Below are positions 8,902 to 16,608 of a stretch of DNA of 28,278 nucleotides, piece after piece. A model generated the notes under the pieces. The model saw nothing but the letters and a program-made list of their open reading frames with translations. It was not told where the DNA came from and searched no databases. The first letter of the stretch is position 1, and each line of letters starts with the position of its first letter. Where the stretch lies: contig NZ_CAMHRZ010000007.1 of the NCBI RefSeq assembly GCF_946187255.1, forward strand, positions 1-28,278, given 5' to 3'. Made by a program: the position numbers and the translations under genes. Source of the stretch: an uncultured Ruminococcus sp. (GTDB lineage: Bacteria; Bacillota; Clostridia; Oscillospirales; Ruminococcaceae).

Positions 8902-9171
8902 ATGAGAGCAGTTGTAACTGTTATCGGTAAGGATACTGTGGGTATCCTTGCAAAGGTCAGCACAAAGTGTGCGGAGCTGAATGCGAACGTTGAGGAGGTA
9001 ACTCAGTCGGTGCTGCAGGAGCTTTTTGCGATGATAATGGTAGTTGATATCTCCAAGCTGAATTCGGATTTTGCCACCCTGAGTGACAGTCTGACTGCAC
9101 TGGGCGATGAGCTCGGTGTAAAGGTTCACGTTATGCATGAGGATATTTTCAACTGTATGCACCATATTTAA
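8902..9171 (+). CDS. ACT-domain protein, UPF0237 family
   Basis: An 89-residue protein that is almost entirely one ACT domain (MRAVVTVIGKDTVGILAKVS at the N-terminus, then the beta-alpha-beta pattern). ATG 8902 follows AAAGG. ACT domains bind small effectors, usually amino acids. This family occurs next to UPF0210 proteins in many Firmicutes, and here the UPF0210 gene starts 18 bases downstream, so the two probably work together. The ligand and function are not established. Confidence 0.88.
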   Translation: MRAVVTVIGKDTVGILAKVSTKCAELNANVEEVTQSVLQELFAMIMVVDISKLNSDFATLSDSLTALGDELGVKVHVMHEDIFNCMHHI

Positions 9172-9189
9172 TGAGAGGATCTCCGAATA

Positions 9190-10545
9190 ATGATAAATGT
9201 ATATGATATTCTTGAAACGATACGCATGATACAGGACGATTGTCTTGATATACGCACGATCACTATGGGCATATCCCTGCTGGACTGTATCGACAGTGAT
9301 ATCGACAAGGCTTGTGAAAAGGTATATGAGAAGATCACAACAAAAGCAAAGGATCTTGTCAAGGTCGGTGAACAGATCGAGAAGGAGCTGGGCATACCGA
9401 TCATCAATAAGCGTATCTCTGTTACACCCATCGCGATAGTTTCGGCTGCCTGCAAGGGTTCTCCCGTAAAGTTCGCCCACGCGATGGACAGGGCTGCCAA
9501 GAGCGTTGGCGTAAATCTGATAGGCGGTTATTCCGCACTGGTGCCTAAGGGCTTTTCCGCAGGTGATATCGAGCTGATAAAGTCTATCCCCGAAGCGCTG
9601 GCAACTACTGAGAGAGTATGTTCTTCCGTAAATATAGGCTCTACCAAGACAGGTATCAACCTCGACGCGGTAAAGCTGATGGGCGGTATAATCCGCGAGT
9701 GTGCCGAAAAGACTGTGGATCAGGCTTGTTTTGGTGCTGCAAAGCTGGTGGTGTTCTGCAATGCAGTAGAGGACAACCCGTTCATGGCAGGTGCATTTCA
9801 CGGTGTAGGCGAGCCTGATTGTATGATAAATGTTGGCGTATCCGGTCCCGGCGTTGTAAGGGCTGCTCTCAAAAAGTACCCCGATGCCGATATAACAGGT
9901 ATTGCTGATGTGATCAAGGAGATATCCTACAAGATCACCCGTGTGGGTCAGCTGGTGGGAACTATCGCTTCCGAGAGGCTGGGTGTGCCTTTCGGTATAG
10001 TTGATCTTTCGCTCGCTCCCACTCCCGCAGTTGGTGACTCGGTGGCACATATTCTTGAAGAGATAGGTCTTGAAAAGTGTGGTACTCACGGTACTACCGC
10101 TTGTCTTGCGATGCTCAACGACGCAGTCAAAAAGGGCGGCGTAATGGCTTGCTCGCGTATTGGCGGTCTTTCTGGCGCGTTTATACCCGTTTCCGAGGAT
10201 GCGGGCATGATCGCTGCTGCAAAGAGCGGTGCGCTGTGCATTGAAAAGCTGGAAGCTATGACCGCTGTATGTTCTGTCGGTCTGGATATGATAGTTGTTC
10301 CCGGTGATACCCCCGCTGATACACTTTCCGCTATCATCGCGGATGAAGCGGCTATAGGTATGGTAAACTGCAAGACTACTGCTGTCAGAGTCATCCCCGC
10401 TATCGGCAAGGATGTGGGCGAGGAGCTTGACTGGGGCGGTCTGTTCGGCTGCGGACCTGTTATGCCTCTTAAAAAGGAATCTGCAAGCAAATTCATTAAC
10501 AGGGGCGGTCAGATACCCGCGCCCTTACATTCGCTTAAAAACTGA
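9190..10545 (+). CDS. UPF0210 (PFL/DUF711) family protein
   Basis: A 451-residue soluble protein of full family length, starting with INVYDILETIRMIQDDCLDIRTITMG, the family's typical N-terminus. Glycine-rich segments such as GGIIRECAEK and GVSGPGVVRAAL suggest a glycyl-radical-like (PFL) barrel fold as assigned to this family, but no established reaction is known to me. It is second in an operon with the UPF0237 ACT-domain protein; the pairing is widely conserved. The operon ends in a terminator. Confidence 0.92.
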   Translation: MINVYDILETIRMIQDDCLDIRTITMGISLLDCIDSDIDKACEKVYEKITTKAKDLVKVGEQIEKELGIPIINKRISVTPIAIVSAACKGSPVKFAHAMDRAAKSVGVNLIGGYSALVPKGFSAGDIELIKSIPEALATTERVCSSVNIGSTKTGINLDAVKLMGGIIRECAEKTVDQACFGAAKLVVFCNAVEDNPFMAGAFHGVGEPDCMINVGVSGPGVVRAALKKYPDADITGIADVIKEISYKITRVGQLVGTIASERLGVPFGIVDLSLAPTPAVGDSVAHILEEIGLEKCGTHGTTACLAMLNDAVKKGGVMACSRIGGLSGAFIPVSEDAGMIAAAKSGALCIEKLEAMTAVCSVGLDMIVVPGDTPADTLSAIIADEAAIGMVNCKTTAVRVIPAIGKDVGEELDWGGLFGCGPVMPLKKESASKFINRGGQIPAPLHSLKN

Positions 10546-10551
10546 TATCAT

Positions 10552-10580
10552 GAGGGGTCATTGTGCCCCTCTCTTTTTTT
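10552..10580 (+). terminator. Terminator after the UPF0210 gene
   Basis: GAGGGG (10552-10557) pairs with CCCCTC (10566-10571) around an 8-base loop, followed by TCTTTTTTT. The RBS of the next gene (GGGAGG) starts immediately after the T run, so the next gene depends on read-through or on a promoter inside the UPF0210 gene. Confidence 0.8.
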
Positions 10581-10590
10581 GGGAGGAAAT

Positions 10591-11373
10591 ATGCTGCTAA
10601 ATATGTACGCGGATTTTACTTCCGCAATACCGCTTGAAGAAAGGCTGGTACTCATAGCGCAGAACGGCTTTGACGGCGTTATGCTGGGCTTTTCGGAGGA
10701 TTACTGTCATACACAGTACGAGCTTGCCCATAATGCGGGGCTTACGGTGGAGAATGTGCATTCCCCGTTTGACCGAATGAACGCCCTGTGGAACAAGTGC
10801 AGTGACAGCGCCTTTATCTATACCCGCACTGCGGATTGTATCCGTGTATGCGCTTCCAATAACGTTGACAAAGTGATCATACATCCTACCGATGGCTTGA
10901 TACCGCCAAAGGTCTCGGTGTTCGGCATGAGGAATTTTGACGGTCTCATCTCAACTGCGGCGAACTACGGCGTAAAGCTGCTTTTTGAGAACATACAGCT
11001 GCCGTCGTTCCTTGATGTGCTGTTTGATAAATTCGGTGTCAGCGAGAATGTGGGCTTCTGTTACGACGTGGGACACGAGAACTGTTTCACAAAGGGGGAG
11101 GACTGTCTCTCGAAGTATCCCTCTCTGCTGGAAGCACTGCATATACATGATAATGACGGTATCTCCGACGGTCACATGATACCCTTTGACGGCAGTATCG
11201 ATTATGAGTCTTTCCTTGATAAGCTGAAGCGTATCGGTTATGAGGGTGCCTTCTCCTTAGAATTGTACATGAACAAATCGCCTTTGTATAAGGATACCGC
11301 CCCCGATGAATTCGTTCGGCGTGCAAAACAGGCGGCGGACAGGCTAAGTGAAATGTACGGCAGAGGTGATTGA
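10591..11373 (+). CDS. Sugar phosphate isomerase/epimerase-like TIM-barrel protein
   Basis: A 260-residue protein of the AP-endonuclease-2 (xylose-isomerase-like) TIM barrel family. Metal-site motifs appear in the expected order: LLFENIQ, CYDVGHEN, ALHIHDNDG and FSLELY, supplying the Glu, Asp/His, His and Glu ligands. ATG 10591 follows GGGAGG closely. The next gene starts directly after its stop codon. The family covers sugar isomerases, epimerases and endonuclease IV; the substrate cannot be told from sequence. A terminator hairpin ends just before the RBS and no separate promoter is visible. Confidence 0.8.
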   Translation: MLLNMYADFTSAIPLEERLVLIAQNGFDGVMLGFSEDYCHTQYELAHNAGLTVENVHSPFDRMNALWNKCSDSAFIYTRTADCIRVCASNNVDKVIIHPTDGLIPPKVSVFGMRNFDGLISTAANYGVKLLFENIQLPSFLDVLFDKFGVSENVGFCYDVGHENCFTKGEDCLSKYPSLLEALHIHDNDGISDGHMIPFDGSIDYESFLDKLKRIGYEGAFSLELYMNKSPLYKDTAPDEFVRRAKQAADRLSEMYGRGD

Positions 11374-12237
11374 ATGGAAAAGATACTGCTTGATATGCAC
11401 ACTCACAGCAGCTTTTCGCCCGATGCTGATGACAGTATAGAAGCGATGTATGAACGTGCTGTCAGTCTCGGGTTGAAGGCTTACGCGATCACCGATCACT
11501 GCGATATCAATTACTGGTATCCGACGGAGCATTATTTCGGTGATAAAGAAGATGTGCTCGATAAGGAGATGTACGGCTCGGGGAAGTACTGCACCGACAG
11601 TATCAACGAGCAGAGTGTACTGCGTGAAAAGCTGCAGGGAAGACTTGAAATACTCGTCGGTGCTGAGATAGGGCAGCCCTTGCAGGATATAGAACACGCT
11701 GAACAGCTTGCCGCCGATCCCCGCCTCGATTTTCTGATAGGCTCTCATCACATGAATGCCGGAGTGGCGGATTTCTATTATCTCGATTACAGCAAGATGA
11801 CCGATGAGGAGATAAGATCCCTGCTGGAAGACTGCTTTGCGCAGACACTGGATATGTGCCGCTGGGGAAAGTTCGAAGTGCTGGGACACCTTACATACCC
11901 TCTGCGCTATATATGCGGAGAATACGGCAGAACGGTAGATATGTCCTGCTATGAGGATATGATAAGGGAAATATTCTGTACACTTATCTCGAATGGCAAG
12001 GGCATAGAGATCAATACTTCGGGGCTCAGGCAGAAGTACGGCAGAACTTTTCCCGAACTTGATACCGTTAAGCTGTACCGCGAACTGGGCGGAGAGATAA
12101 TCACACTCGGCTCGGATGCACACCGCGTCAACGATCTGGGCTGCGGCATAGCTGAGGGCGCTGAGCTTGCAAAGGCGGCGGGCTTTGACCGTGTGGCGTA
12201 TTTCCGCAAGCATGAGCCTGTATTTTTAAAGCTGTGA
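11374..12237 (+). CDS. PHP-domain histidinol-phosphatase-like phosphoesterase
   Basis: A 287-residue PHP-fold hydrolase. Metal ligands visible: H9-x-H11 (LDMHTHSSFSPDA), TDHCD near residue 42, GAEIG, the GSHHM pair, LGHLTYP and the C-terminal GSDAHR. This set matches the HisK-type histidinol phosphatase and related PHP phosphatases. No other his gene is nearby, so its real substrate may differ. The start codon abuts the stop of the previous gene with GAGGTG as RBS, indicating translational coupling. Its 3' end overlaps the 3' end of the convergent sigG C-terminal half by 12 bp. Confidence 0.85.
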   Translation: MEKILLDMHTHSSFSPDADDSIEAMYERAVSLGLKAYAITDHCDINYWYPTEHYFGDKEDVLDKEMYGSGKYCTDSINEQSVLREKLQGRLEILVGAEIGQPLQDIEHAEQLAADPRLDFLIGSHHMNAGVADFYYLDYSKMTDEEIRSLLEDCFAQTLDMCRWGKFEVLGHLTYPLRYICGEYGRTVDMSCYEDMIREIFCTLISNGKGIEINTSGLRQKYGRTFPELDTVKLYRELGGEIITLGSDAHRVNDLGCGIAEGAELAKAAGFDRVAYFRKHEPVFLKL

Positions 12238-12714
12238 TTTGATCTTGTCCAGAGCGCTTTTTTCAAGCCGCGATACCTGCGCCTGGGATATACCTATCTC
12301 CTTTGCGACCTCGACCTGTGTGTGACCTTTGAAAAACCTAAGAAAGAGTATATTCTTTTCACGGCTTTTCAGATCTTTCAGCGCGTCTTTTATTGTCAGC
12401 TCGTCAAGGCGGCTGTGGATGTCGCTGCTGTCACATATCTGATCTACTATATACAATGCGTCACCGCCTTCGGTGTACACAGGCTCGTATATCGACACGG
12501 GATCCGATACCGATTCCAGTGCCAGTACGATATCCCGACGCTTTTCTCCCGTCAGTTCGGCTATCTCGTCTATAGTGGGATCCCGCTGGTTTTCTGCCAT
12601 GAAGCTTTCTTTTACCTGCATGGCTTTGTAAGCAAGGTCGCGCATGGAGCGGCTCACTCTCATGGGGCGAAAATCTCTTATATAGCGTTTTATCTCACCC
12701 AATATCATTGGCAC
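12226..12714 (-). CDS. sigG: sigG, C-terminal half (interrupted by the element)
   Basis: This frame encodes sigma-70 regions 2.4 to 4 of sigma-G: VPMILGEIKRYIRD, then RVSRSMRDLAYKA, region 3, and the region 4 helix-turn-helix KGHTQVEVAKEIGISQAQVSRLEKSA (160 residues from the first shared Met to the TAA). The nominal GTG start at 12714 has no RBS and is simply the Val codon of the split motif. The other half, ending STYAVP, is at 19466-19762 on the same strand. Joining at the CC dinucleotide shared by both junctions gives tac gca gtg cca atg and a 256-residue sigma-G, the normal length (about 257-260). No frameshift or stop has accumulated, which argues that the joined gene is still under selection. 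Alone this half lacks the core-RNA-polymerase-binding region 2. Confidence 0.95.
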   Translation of the reverse strand: MPMILGEIKRYIRDFRPMRVSRSMRDLAYKAMQVKESFMAENQRDPTIDEIAELTGEKRRDIVLALESVSDPVSIYEPVYTEGGDALYIVDQICDSSDIHSRLDELTIKDALKDLKSREKNILFLRFFKGHTQVEVAKEIGISQAQVSRLEKSALDKIKSQL

Positions 12715-12734
12715 AGCATTGTGCAGTCGAAAAA
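12701..12734. other. Attachment-site junction next to the sigG C-terminal half
   Basis: The chromosomal half-site is sigG coding sequence ending at 12709. The presumed crossover dinucleotide GG is 12710-12711. The element arm is 12712-12734, whose outer 12 bp (GCAGTCGAAAAA) are identical in inverted orientation to those of the opposite arm; over all 23 bp, 19 match. Confidence 0.9.
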
Positions 12735-12735
12735 T

Positions 12736-12765
12736 AAAGCAGCGGTTATTTTACTGCTGCTTTTT
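12736..12765. terminator. Bidirectional terminator at the element edge
   Basis: AAAGCAGC (12736-12743) pairs with GCTGCTTT (12756-12763), extended by three inner pairs around a TATTTT loop. T-rich tails occur on both strands (TTTTTG rightwards, TTTATTTTT leftwards). It would stop antisense transcripts coming through sigG from the left and element transcripts leaving to the left. Confidence 0.75.
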
Positions 12766-12822
12766 GTTGTGTTTGTACATCATACGCTTTTTGGCAAGCG
12801 TATATTTGTGCATAAAATCATG

Positions 12823-12851
12823 TTGACAAACAGGGGTAAACGTGCTATAAT
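12823..12851 (+). promoter_or_regulatory. Sigma-A promoter of the element's NAD-salvage operon
   Basis: TTGACA (12823-12828), 17-bp spacer, TATAAT (12846-12851): a perfect consensus promoter. A small palindrome TAACTAACAGTTA lies at 12871-12883 in the leader and could be an operator, though no binding protein is indicated. Confidence 0.85.
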
Positions 12852-12903
12852 GATAACAACAAAAAGATAATAACTAACAGTTACAATGAAAGGATGGTAA
12901 GTT

Positions 12904-13452
12904 ATGAAATTATTAGTAGCTATCGATCTTCAGAAGGATTTTACAAATGGTGCTCTCGGAAATGCAGAGTGTGATGCCGCTGCCGATAAGGCTGCAGAGC
13001 GCATCAATGCTTTCCATAACGAAAACCCCGATGTCCCCGTTGTGTTCACACTTGATACTCATACAAATGCTTATATGGATACTCAGGAGGGCAAAAATCT
13101 CCCTGTTATACACTGTGTTCGCGGAACTGAGGGCTGGAAGCTCGATCCCCGTATCGAGGCAGTGCGCAGGGATGATGACATACTGGTAGAGAAGCCTGCA
13201 TTCGGTTCGGCAGAACTGCCCGCCGTACTCAGAAAGGTGGCAGGTGACAACGAGATCGAGCAGATCGAGTTCATAGGGATATGCACTGATATCTGTGTTA
13301 TTTCTAACGCAATGATCATCAAGGCGAATTTCCCTGAGATGCCCATAGTCATCAATGCGGACTGCTGCGCGGGCGTAACTCCTGAAAGCCACGAGAACGC
13401 ACTGAATGCTATGGCAGTTTGCCAGATGAAGATAGAAAGGAATGCGGGCTGA
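12904..13452 (+). CDS. Nicotinamidase / isochorismatase-family hydrolase
   Basis: A 182-residue cysteine hydrolase of the isochorismatase fold. The catalytic triad is visible: D8 (VAIDLQKDF), K97 (VEKPAFGS) and C131 (GICTDICV). The nicotinamidase assignment (nicotinamide to nicotinate plus ammonia) rests on family likeness, the early metal-binding region (DTHTNAY) and the position before PRPP-synthetase-like and NAMPT-family genes. ATG 12904 follows AAAGGATGG. First gene of a three-gene operon inside the element, read from a consensus promoter; the next gene overlaps its stop codon by one base. Cytosolic. Other isochorismatase-like amidase activities are possible. Confidence 0.88.
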   Translation: MKLLVAIDLQKDFTNGALGNAECDAAADKAAERINAFHNENPDVPVVFTLDTHTNAYMDTQEGKNLPVIHCVRGTEGWKLDPRIEAVRRDDDILVEKPAFGSAELPAVLRKVAGDNEIEQIEFIGICTDICVISNAMIIKANFPEMPIVINADCCAGVTPESHENALNAMAVCQMKIERNAG

Positions 13453-14267
13453 TGATAAGCTATCGTATCAATGAGGGCGGATCTATCTCGCCTAAAGTAG
13501 ACTATTATCCCGACGGCACGATGAAGATAGATCTGCTCCCTGTAAATGAATGCAGAAGTATCGCCATCGAGTGGCATTACGAGAACGAGCTGGAACAGAT
13601 GCAGCTGTATTATATCGCAAGCAATCTGCGGGAGCATTTCCCGAAAGCGGCTATGACGCTGTTCATGCCTTATCTTCCCAATGCGAGGATGGACAGAGTA
13701 CATTCCGATACTGAGGTTTTCACACTGAAATACTTCTGCAAGTTCATCAATTCAATGGGCTTTGACAAGGTAACGGTGCTGGATGTTCATTCAAGCGTAG
13801 GTGCGGCGCTTCTTGACAGGGTGGAGAATATCTCTCCCCGAGAGCTGATACTGGGCGCTATGGAACGTGCGGGCTTCAACTTTGAAACCGACTACCTGTT
13901 TTTCCCCGATGAGGGCTCGATGAAGAGGTATTCGTCCATGTTTGAAGCAAAGCAGGTCGGCTTCGGAATAAAGAAGCGCGACTGGTCAACGGGAAAGATA
14001 CTGGGACTTGAAGTCGAGGGAGACGATCCTGCGGGAAAAAATGTATTCATCATTGATGATATCTGTGCTTACGGCGGGACTGTTTACTATTCCGCACAAA
14101 AGCTGAAAGAGCTTGGCTGTGCCGATATAAACGTGTTCTTCACTCACTGTGAGAATTCCATAGAAAAAGGCAAGCTGTTCGGCTGCGGGATGATAAAGAA
14201 TATCTACACTACGAATTCTGTCTGCACTCTCCCCGAAAATGATATACTAAAGATCATAACACTCTGA
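13452..14267 (+). CDS. Ribose-phosphate pyrophosphokinase-like protein (PRPP synthetase family)
   Basis: A 271-residue protein, shorter than housekeeping Prs (about 315). ATG 13452 is chosen because it overlaps the nicotinamidase stop (TGATG) with GAAAGGAA upstream; the frame is open back to 13419. Family motifs: LFMPYLPNARMDR (ATP-binding flexible loop region), LDVHSSVG, FFPDEGSMKRY, and the PRPP loop VFIIDDICAYGGTV. The N-terminal FSGN-type segment of housekeeping Prs is absent. Such divergent Prs-like proteins occur with NAMPT homologues in phage and bacterial NAD-salvage cassettes. It probably supplies PRPP to the next enzyme. In the phage NARP1 pathway the equivalent enzyme pyrophosphorylates ADP-ribose instead; sequence alone does not separate the two. 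Confidence 0.85.
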   Translation: MISYRINEGGSISPKVDYYPDGTMKIDLLPVNECRSIAIEWHYENELEQMQLYYIASNLREHFPKAAMTLFMPYLPNARMDRVHSDTEVFTLKYFCKFINSMGFDKVTVLDVHSSVGAALLDRVENISPRELILGAMERAGFNFETDYLFFPDEGSMKRYSSMFEAKQVGFGIKKRDWSTGKILGLEVEGDDPAGKNVFIIDDICAYGGTVYYSAQKLKELGCADINVFFTHCENSIEKGKLFGCGMIKNIYTTNSVCTLPENDILKIITL

Positions 14268-14287
14268 CAAGGAAAGGACGAAATGCT

Positions 14288-15808
14288 ATGAAAGGCATCA
14301 ATGCTGCGCTAATGTGCGATTTTTATAAGATAGTTCACCGCGATATGATAAACCCAAAGATGACCAAGTCCATGTCCTATTATACCCCGAGAATGAGCCG
14401 TGTAAGGCGCTGGGACAAGGTAGTCATGTTCGGTCTGCAAATGTTCTGCAAGACCTGGCTGATAGATTATTTCAACGAGAATTTCTTTGAAGTTCCCGAA
14501 GAGGAGATAGTTCAGGATTATCAGCGTGTGCTTGACAATTCTTTCGGCAAGGGTATATACAATACCTCTTCCATCGTCGAACTGCACAGACTGGGTTATC
14601 TTCCTCTGGAGATAATCGCACTGCCCGAGGGCACTCTTGTACCCGTACACGTCCCCATGTTCGGCATAACCAATACTCACCCCGATTTTGCCTGGCTGCC
14701 CCAGGCACTTGAAAGCCTTATCTCTGCCGAGATGTGGTATCCGCAGATCACTGCTACCGTAGGCAAGACCTACCGCGATATAGTAAACAAGTATTACGGG
14801 CTTACCTGTGAGGATGATATCCCACGTTCAAAGGCGCTGGGTTCCTTTGATTTTCGCGGAGATCAGGGACTTGATGCGGCACTTAAAGCGGCAGCGGGCT
14901 GGTGTATGTCCTTTGTGAATACGGCTACTGTTCCTGCAATACCCTATCTTGAAAAGATGTTCGGCGCAGACTGCACAAAGGAACCCGTAGCCTACGGCGC
15001 TGTCAGCACGGAACACTTTGTGATGTGTTCAAATTACGCAGTGGACGGTGATGAGGAGACCTTCCTGAGAAAAATGCTCACCGAGCTTTACCCGAATACC
15101 AGCTTTTCAGCGGTGCTCGATTCCTATGATTACTGGAACGTCATAGATAATATACTGCCGAAGCTGCATGACGAGATAATGGCGCACAACGGCTGTATGC
15201 TGATGCGCGGAGATTCGGGCGACTGTGTAGAGGTAGTTACCAAGACGGTATTCAAGCTGTGGGAACAGTTTGGCGGAACGGTCAACAGCAAGGGTTATAA
15301 GGTGCTCGACCCTCATGTAAAGGCGATCTACGGCGACAGCATCACGGTACAGCGCTGCGAGCAGATATATGAGATACTTATGAAGAACGGCTTTGCCTGC
15401 TCGAACGTTGCACTTGGTGTAGGTTCTTTCTCGATGCACTGCATTGAAGAAGTGGAAGAGGTAACGCTCACCGCAGACGACGGACAGAAGTTCATCGGCA
15501 GACCGACGGTATTGAAGCCCTTTACCCGCGATACTTTCTCCAGCTGCATCAAAGCCTGCTATGCGGAGATAGACGGCAAGGAGTACCCCATATTCAAAAA
15601 CCCAAAGGAGGGCGGCTTCAAAAAGAGCCAGAAGGGTCTGTGCTATGTTTACCGCAATGAAGACGGCGAGCTTGCCTACAAGGACGGCTATGTGGGCAGC
15701 AATATCCCCGAAGGAAATCTGCTGGAAACCGTATTCAAGTACGGAAAGCTGGTAAAGGAATACACTCTTGCGGATATAAGGAACAGGCTTAACGACAACG
15801 CATTCTGA
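14288..15808 (+). CDS. NAMPT-family nicotin(amid)e phosphoribosyltransferase
   Basis: A 506-residue enzyme that aligns along its length with NAMPT/NadV. Conserved active-site residues by eye: R190 (FDFRGDQ), H243 (STEHFVM), R307 with D309 and S310 (MRGDSGD), and the C-terminal VNSKGYKVL and TVFKYGKLVKEY segments also found in human NAMPT. The Asp that binds the nicotinamide amide in human NAMPT (D219, in GTDTVAG) aligns with A213 here (NTATVPA), so the base substrate may be nicotinate, which the upstream nicotinamidase would provide, or another variant. Third gene of the element's operon, 20 bases after the Prs-like gene with AAGGAAAGGA as RBS. It is followed by a terminator. Confidence 0.87.
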   Translation: MKGINAALMCDFYKIVHRDMINPKMTKSMSYYTPRMSRVRRWDKVVMFGLQMFCKTWLIDYFNENFFEVPEEEIVQDYQRVLDNSFGKGIYNTSSIVELHRLGYLPLEIIALPEGTLVPVHVPMFGITNTHPDFAWLPQALESLISAEMWYPQITATVGKTYRDIVNKYYGLTCEDDIPRSKALGSFDFRGDQGLDAALKAAAGWCMSFVNTATVPAIPYLEKMFGADCTKEPVAYGAVSTEHFVMCSNYAVDGDEETFLRKMLTELYPNTSFSAVLDSYDYWNVIDNILPKLHDEIMAHNGCMLMRGDSGDCVEVVTKTVFKLWEQFGGTVNSKGYKVLDPHVKAIYGDSITVQRCEQIYEILMKNGFACSNVALGVGSFSMHCIEEVEEVTLTADDGQKFIGRPTVLKPFTRDTFSSCIKACYAEIDGKEYPIFKNPKEGGFKKSQKGLCYVYRNEDGELAYKDGYVGSNIPEGNLLETVFKYGKLVKEYTLADIRNRLNDNAF

Positions 15809-15850
15809 TAAAGATAAACAGATATATAAATAATTCCCCTATACTGATCT

Positions 15851-15888
15851 TGCCCCGAAACGTTTCAGGACGCTTCGGGGCATTTTTT
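15851..15888 (+). terminator. Terminator of the NAD-salvage operon
   Basis: TGCCCCGAA (15851-15859) pairs with TTCGGGGCA (15874-15882), followed by TTTTTT (15883-15888). The T tail is on the plus strand only. Confidence 0.88.
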
Positions 15889-15892
15889 GATG

Positions 15893-16480
15893 TTAAGATA
15901 TATCGGTATCGAAAGACGATCCTTCGGCAGATATCTTTTCGATCGTATCTTCAAGTATCGCTTTTCTGAGTTCGGTGAGCCATTCTGAAAATGAGACTGT
16001 ATCAAATGCATAGGTCTTATTCAGTTCAAATTCATTTTCCGACCAGGTATTAAGAGGTGATTCATTATGCTGTATCAGCGCTTCGAGCTTGTCAAGTGCT
16101 TTATATATTTTTGCCTCAGTCGTTTTCTGAGCTTCCATCTCACTGAATAATGCTGTGAGGTCATCTGCGACTTCGACGGGCATTGAATCTATCCACTTCT
16201 TCAAAAGAGAATCTTCCGTTTTTCTCTCTGCATCGGTTTTAAGGAAAGTTGGGATATCGCCTGTGAAGCATTCTCCCAGATCGTGTATCAGACACATATT
16301 CACGACTTTATCGATATCAGCATCGGGAAATTCATTTCGCAGCAATAACGCCATAAGTGAGATCCTCCAGCTGTGTTCCGCAACACTTTCCGTCCTTCCG
16401 CGAGAAGTAGTACAATGACGCGGAGTGTCTTTCAGTCGTTCTGCTATATGTATTATATCGAGATATTGACGTACATCCAT
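15893..16480 (-). CDS. HD-domain protein, YfbR/HDDC2-like 5'-deoxynucleotidase
   Basis: A 195-residue HD-domain phosphohydrolase. ATG 16480 is preferred because GAGGT lies 10 bases upstream; a GTG four codons earlier (16492) has no RBS. The metal-binding set is visible: H36 (ESVAEHSWR), H66-D67 (CLIHDLGE) and a later Asp in ALDKLEALIQ. The layout and length match the YfbR/HDDC2 group, which dephosphorylates 2'-deoxynucleoside monophosphates. It lies inside the element, convergent with the NAD operon, with its own promoter. Role in the element is unknown; a nucleotide-salvage function alongside the pyridine-nucleotide genes is inference. Confidence 0.85.
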   Translation of the reverse strand: MDVRQYLDIIHIAERLKDTPRHCTTSRGRTESVAEHSWRISLMALLLRNEFPDADIDKVVNMCLIHDLGECFTGDIPTFLKTDAERKTEDSLLKKWIDSMPVEVADDLTALFSEMEAQKTTEAKIYKALDKLEALIQHNESPLNTWSENEFELNKTYAFDTVSFSEWLTELRKAILEDTIEKISAEGSSFDTDIS

Positions 16481-16532
16481 TTGAATTTTCACCTCTGTAA
16501 AGCGGATAGTGACCGGATCTGTTTCAGCAACA

Positions 16533-16562
16533 ATTATATCACGAGCATCCCTGCGATGTCAA
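16533..16562 (-). promoter_or_regulatory. Sigma-A promoter of the HD-domain gene
   Basis: On the minus strand TTGACA (16562-16557), 18-bp spacer, TATAAT (16538-16533), about 50 bp before ATG 16480. Confidence 0.75.
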
Positions 16563-16608
16563 TATAAACTTCGCGGAAAGTGCCGGCTTTGATGACCTGC
16601 GTTTGTGC

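Noticed and set aside
8896..10089. 397-codon minus-strand frame opposite the ACT/UPF0210 genes
   Set aside because: Composition is implausible (rich in His, Tyr, Cys), no family resemblance, and it lies opposite well-conserved genes.
11344..12213. 289-codon minus-strand frame opposite the PHP phosphatase gene
   Set aside because: The plus strand has clear metal-site motifs and a coupled start; the antisense frame has no recognisable features.
12226..12714. The C-terminal sigma fragment as an independent short sigma factor
   Set aside because: It starts in the middle of a conserved motif, has no RBS, lacks the core-binding region, and its exact missing part is at 19466-19762.
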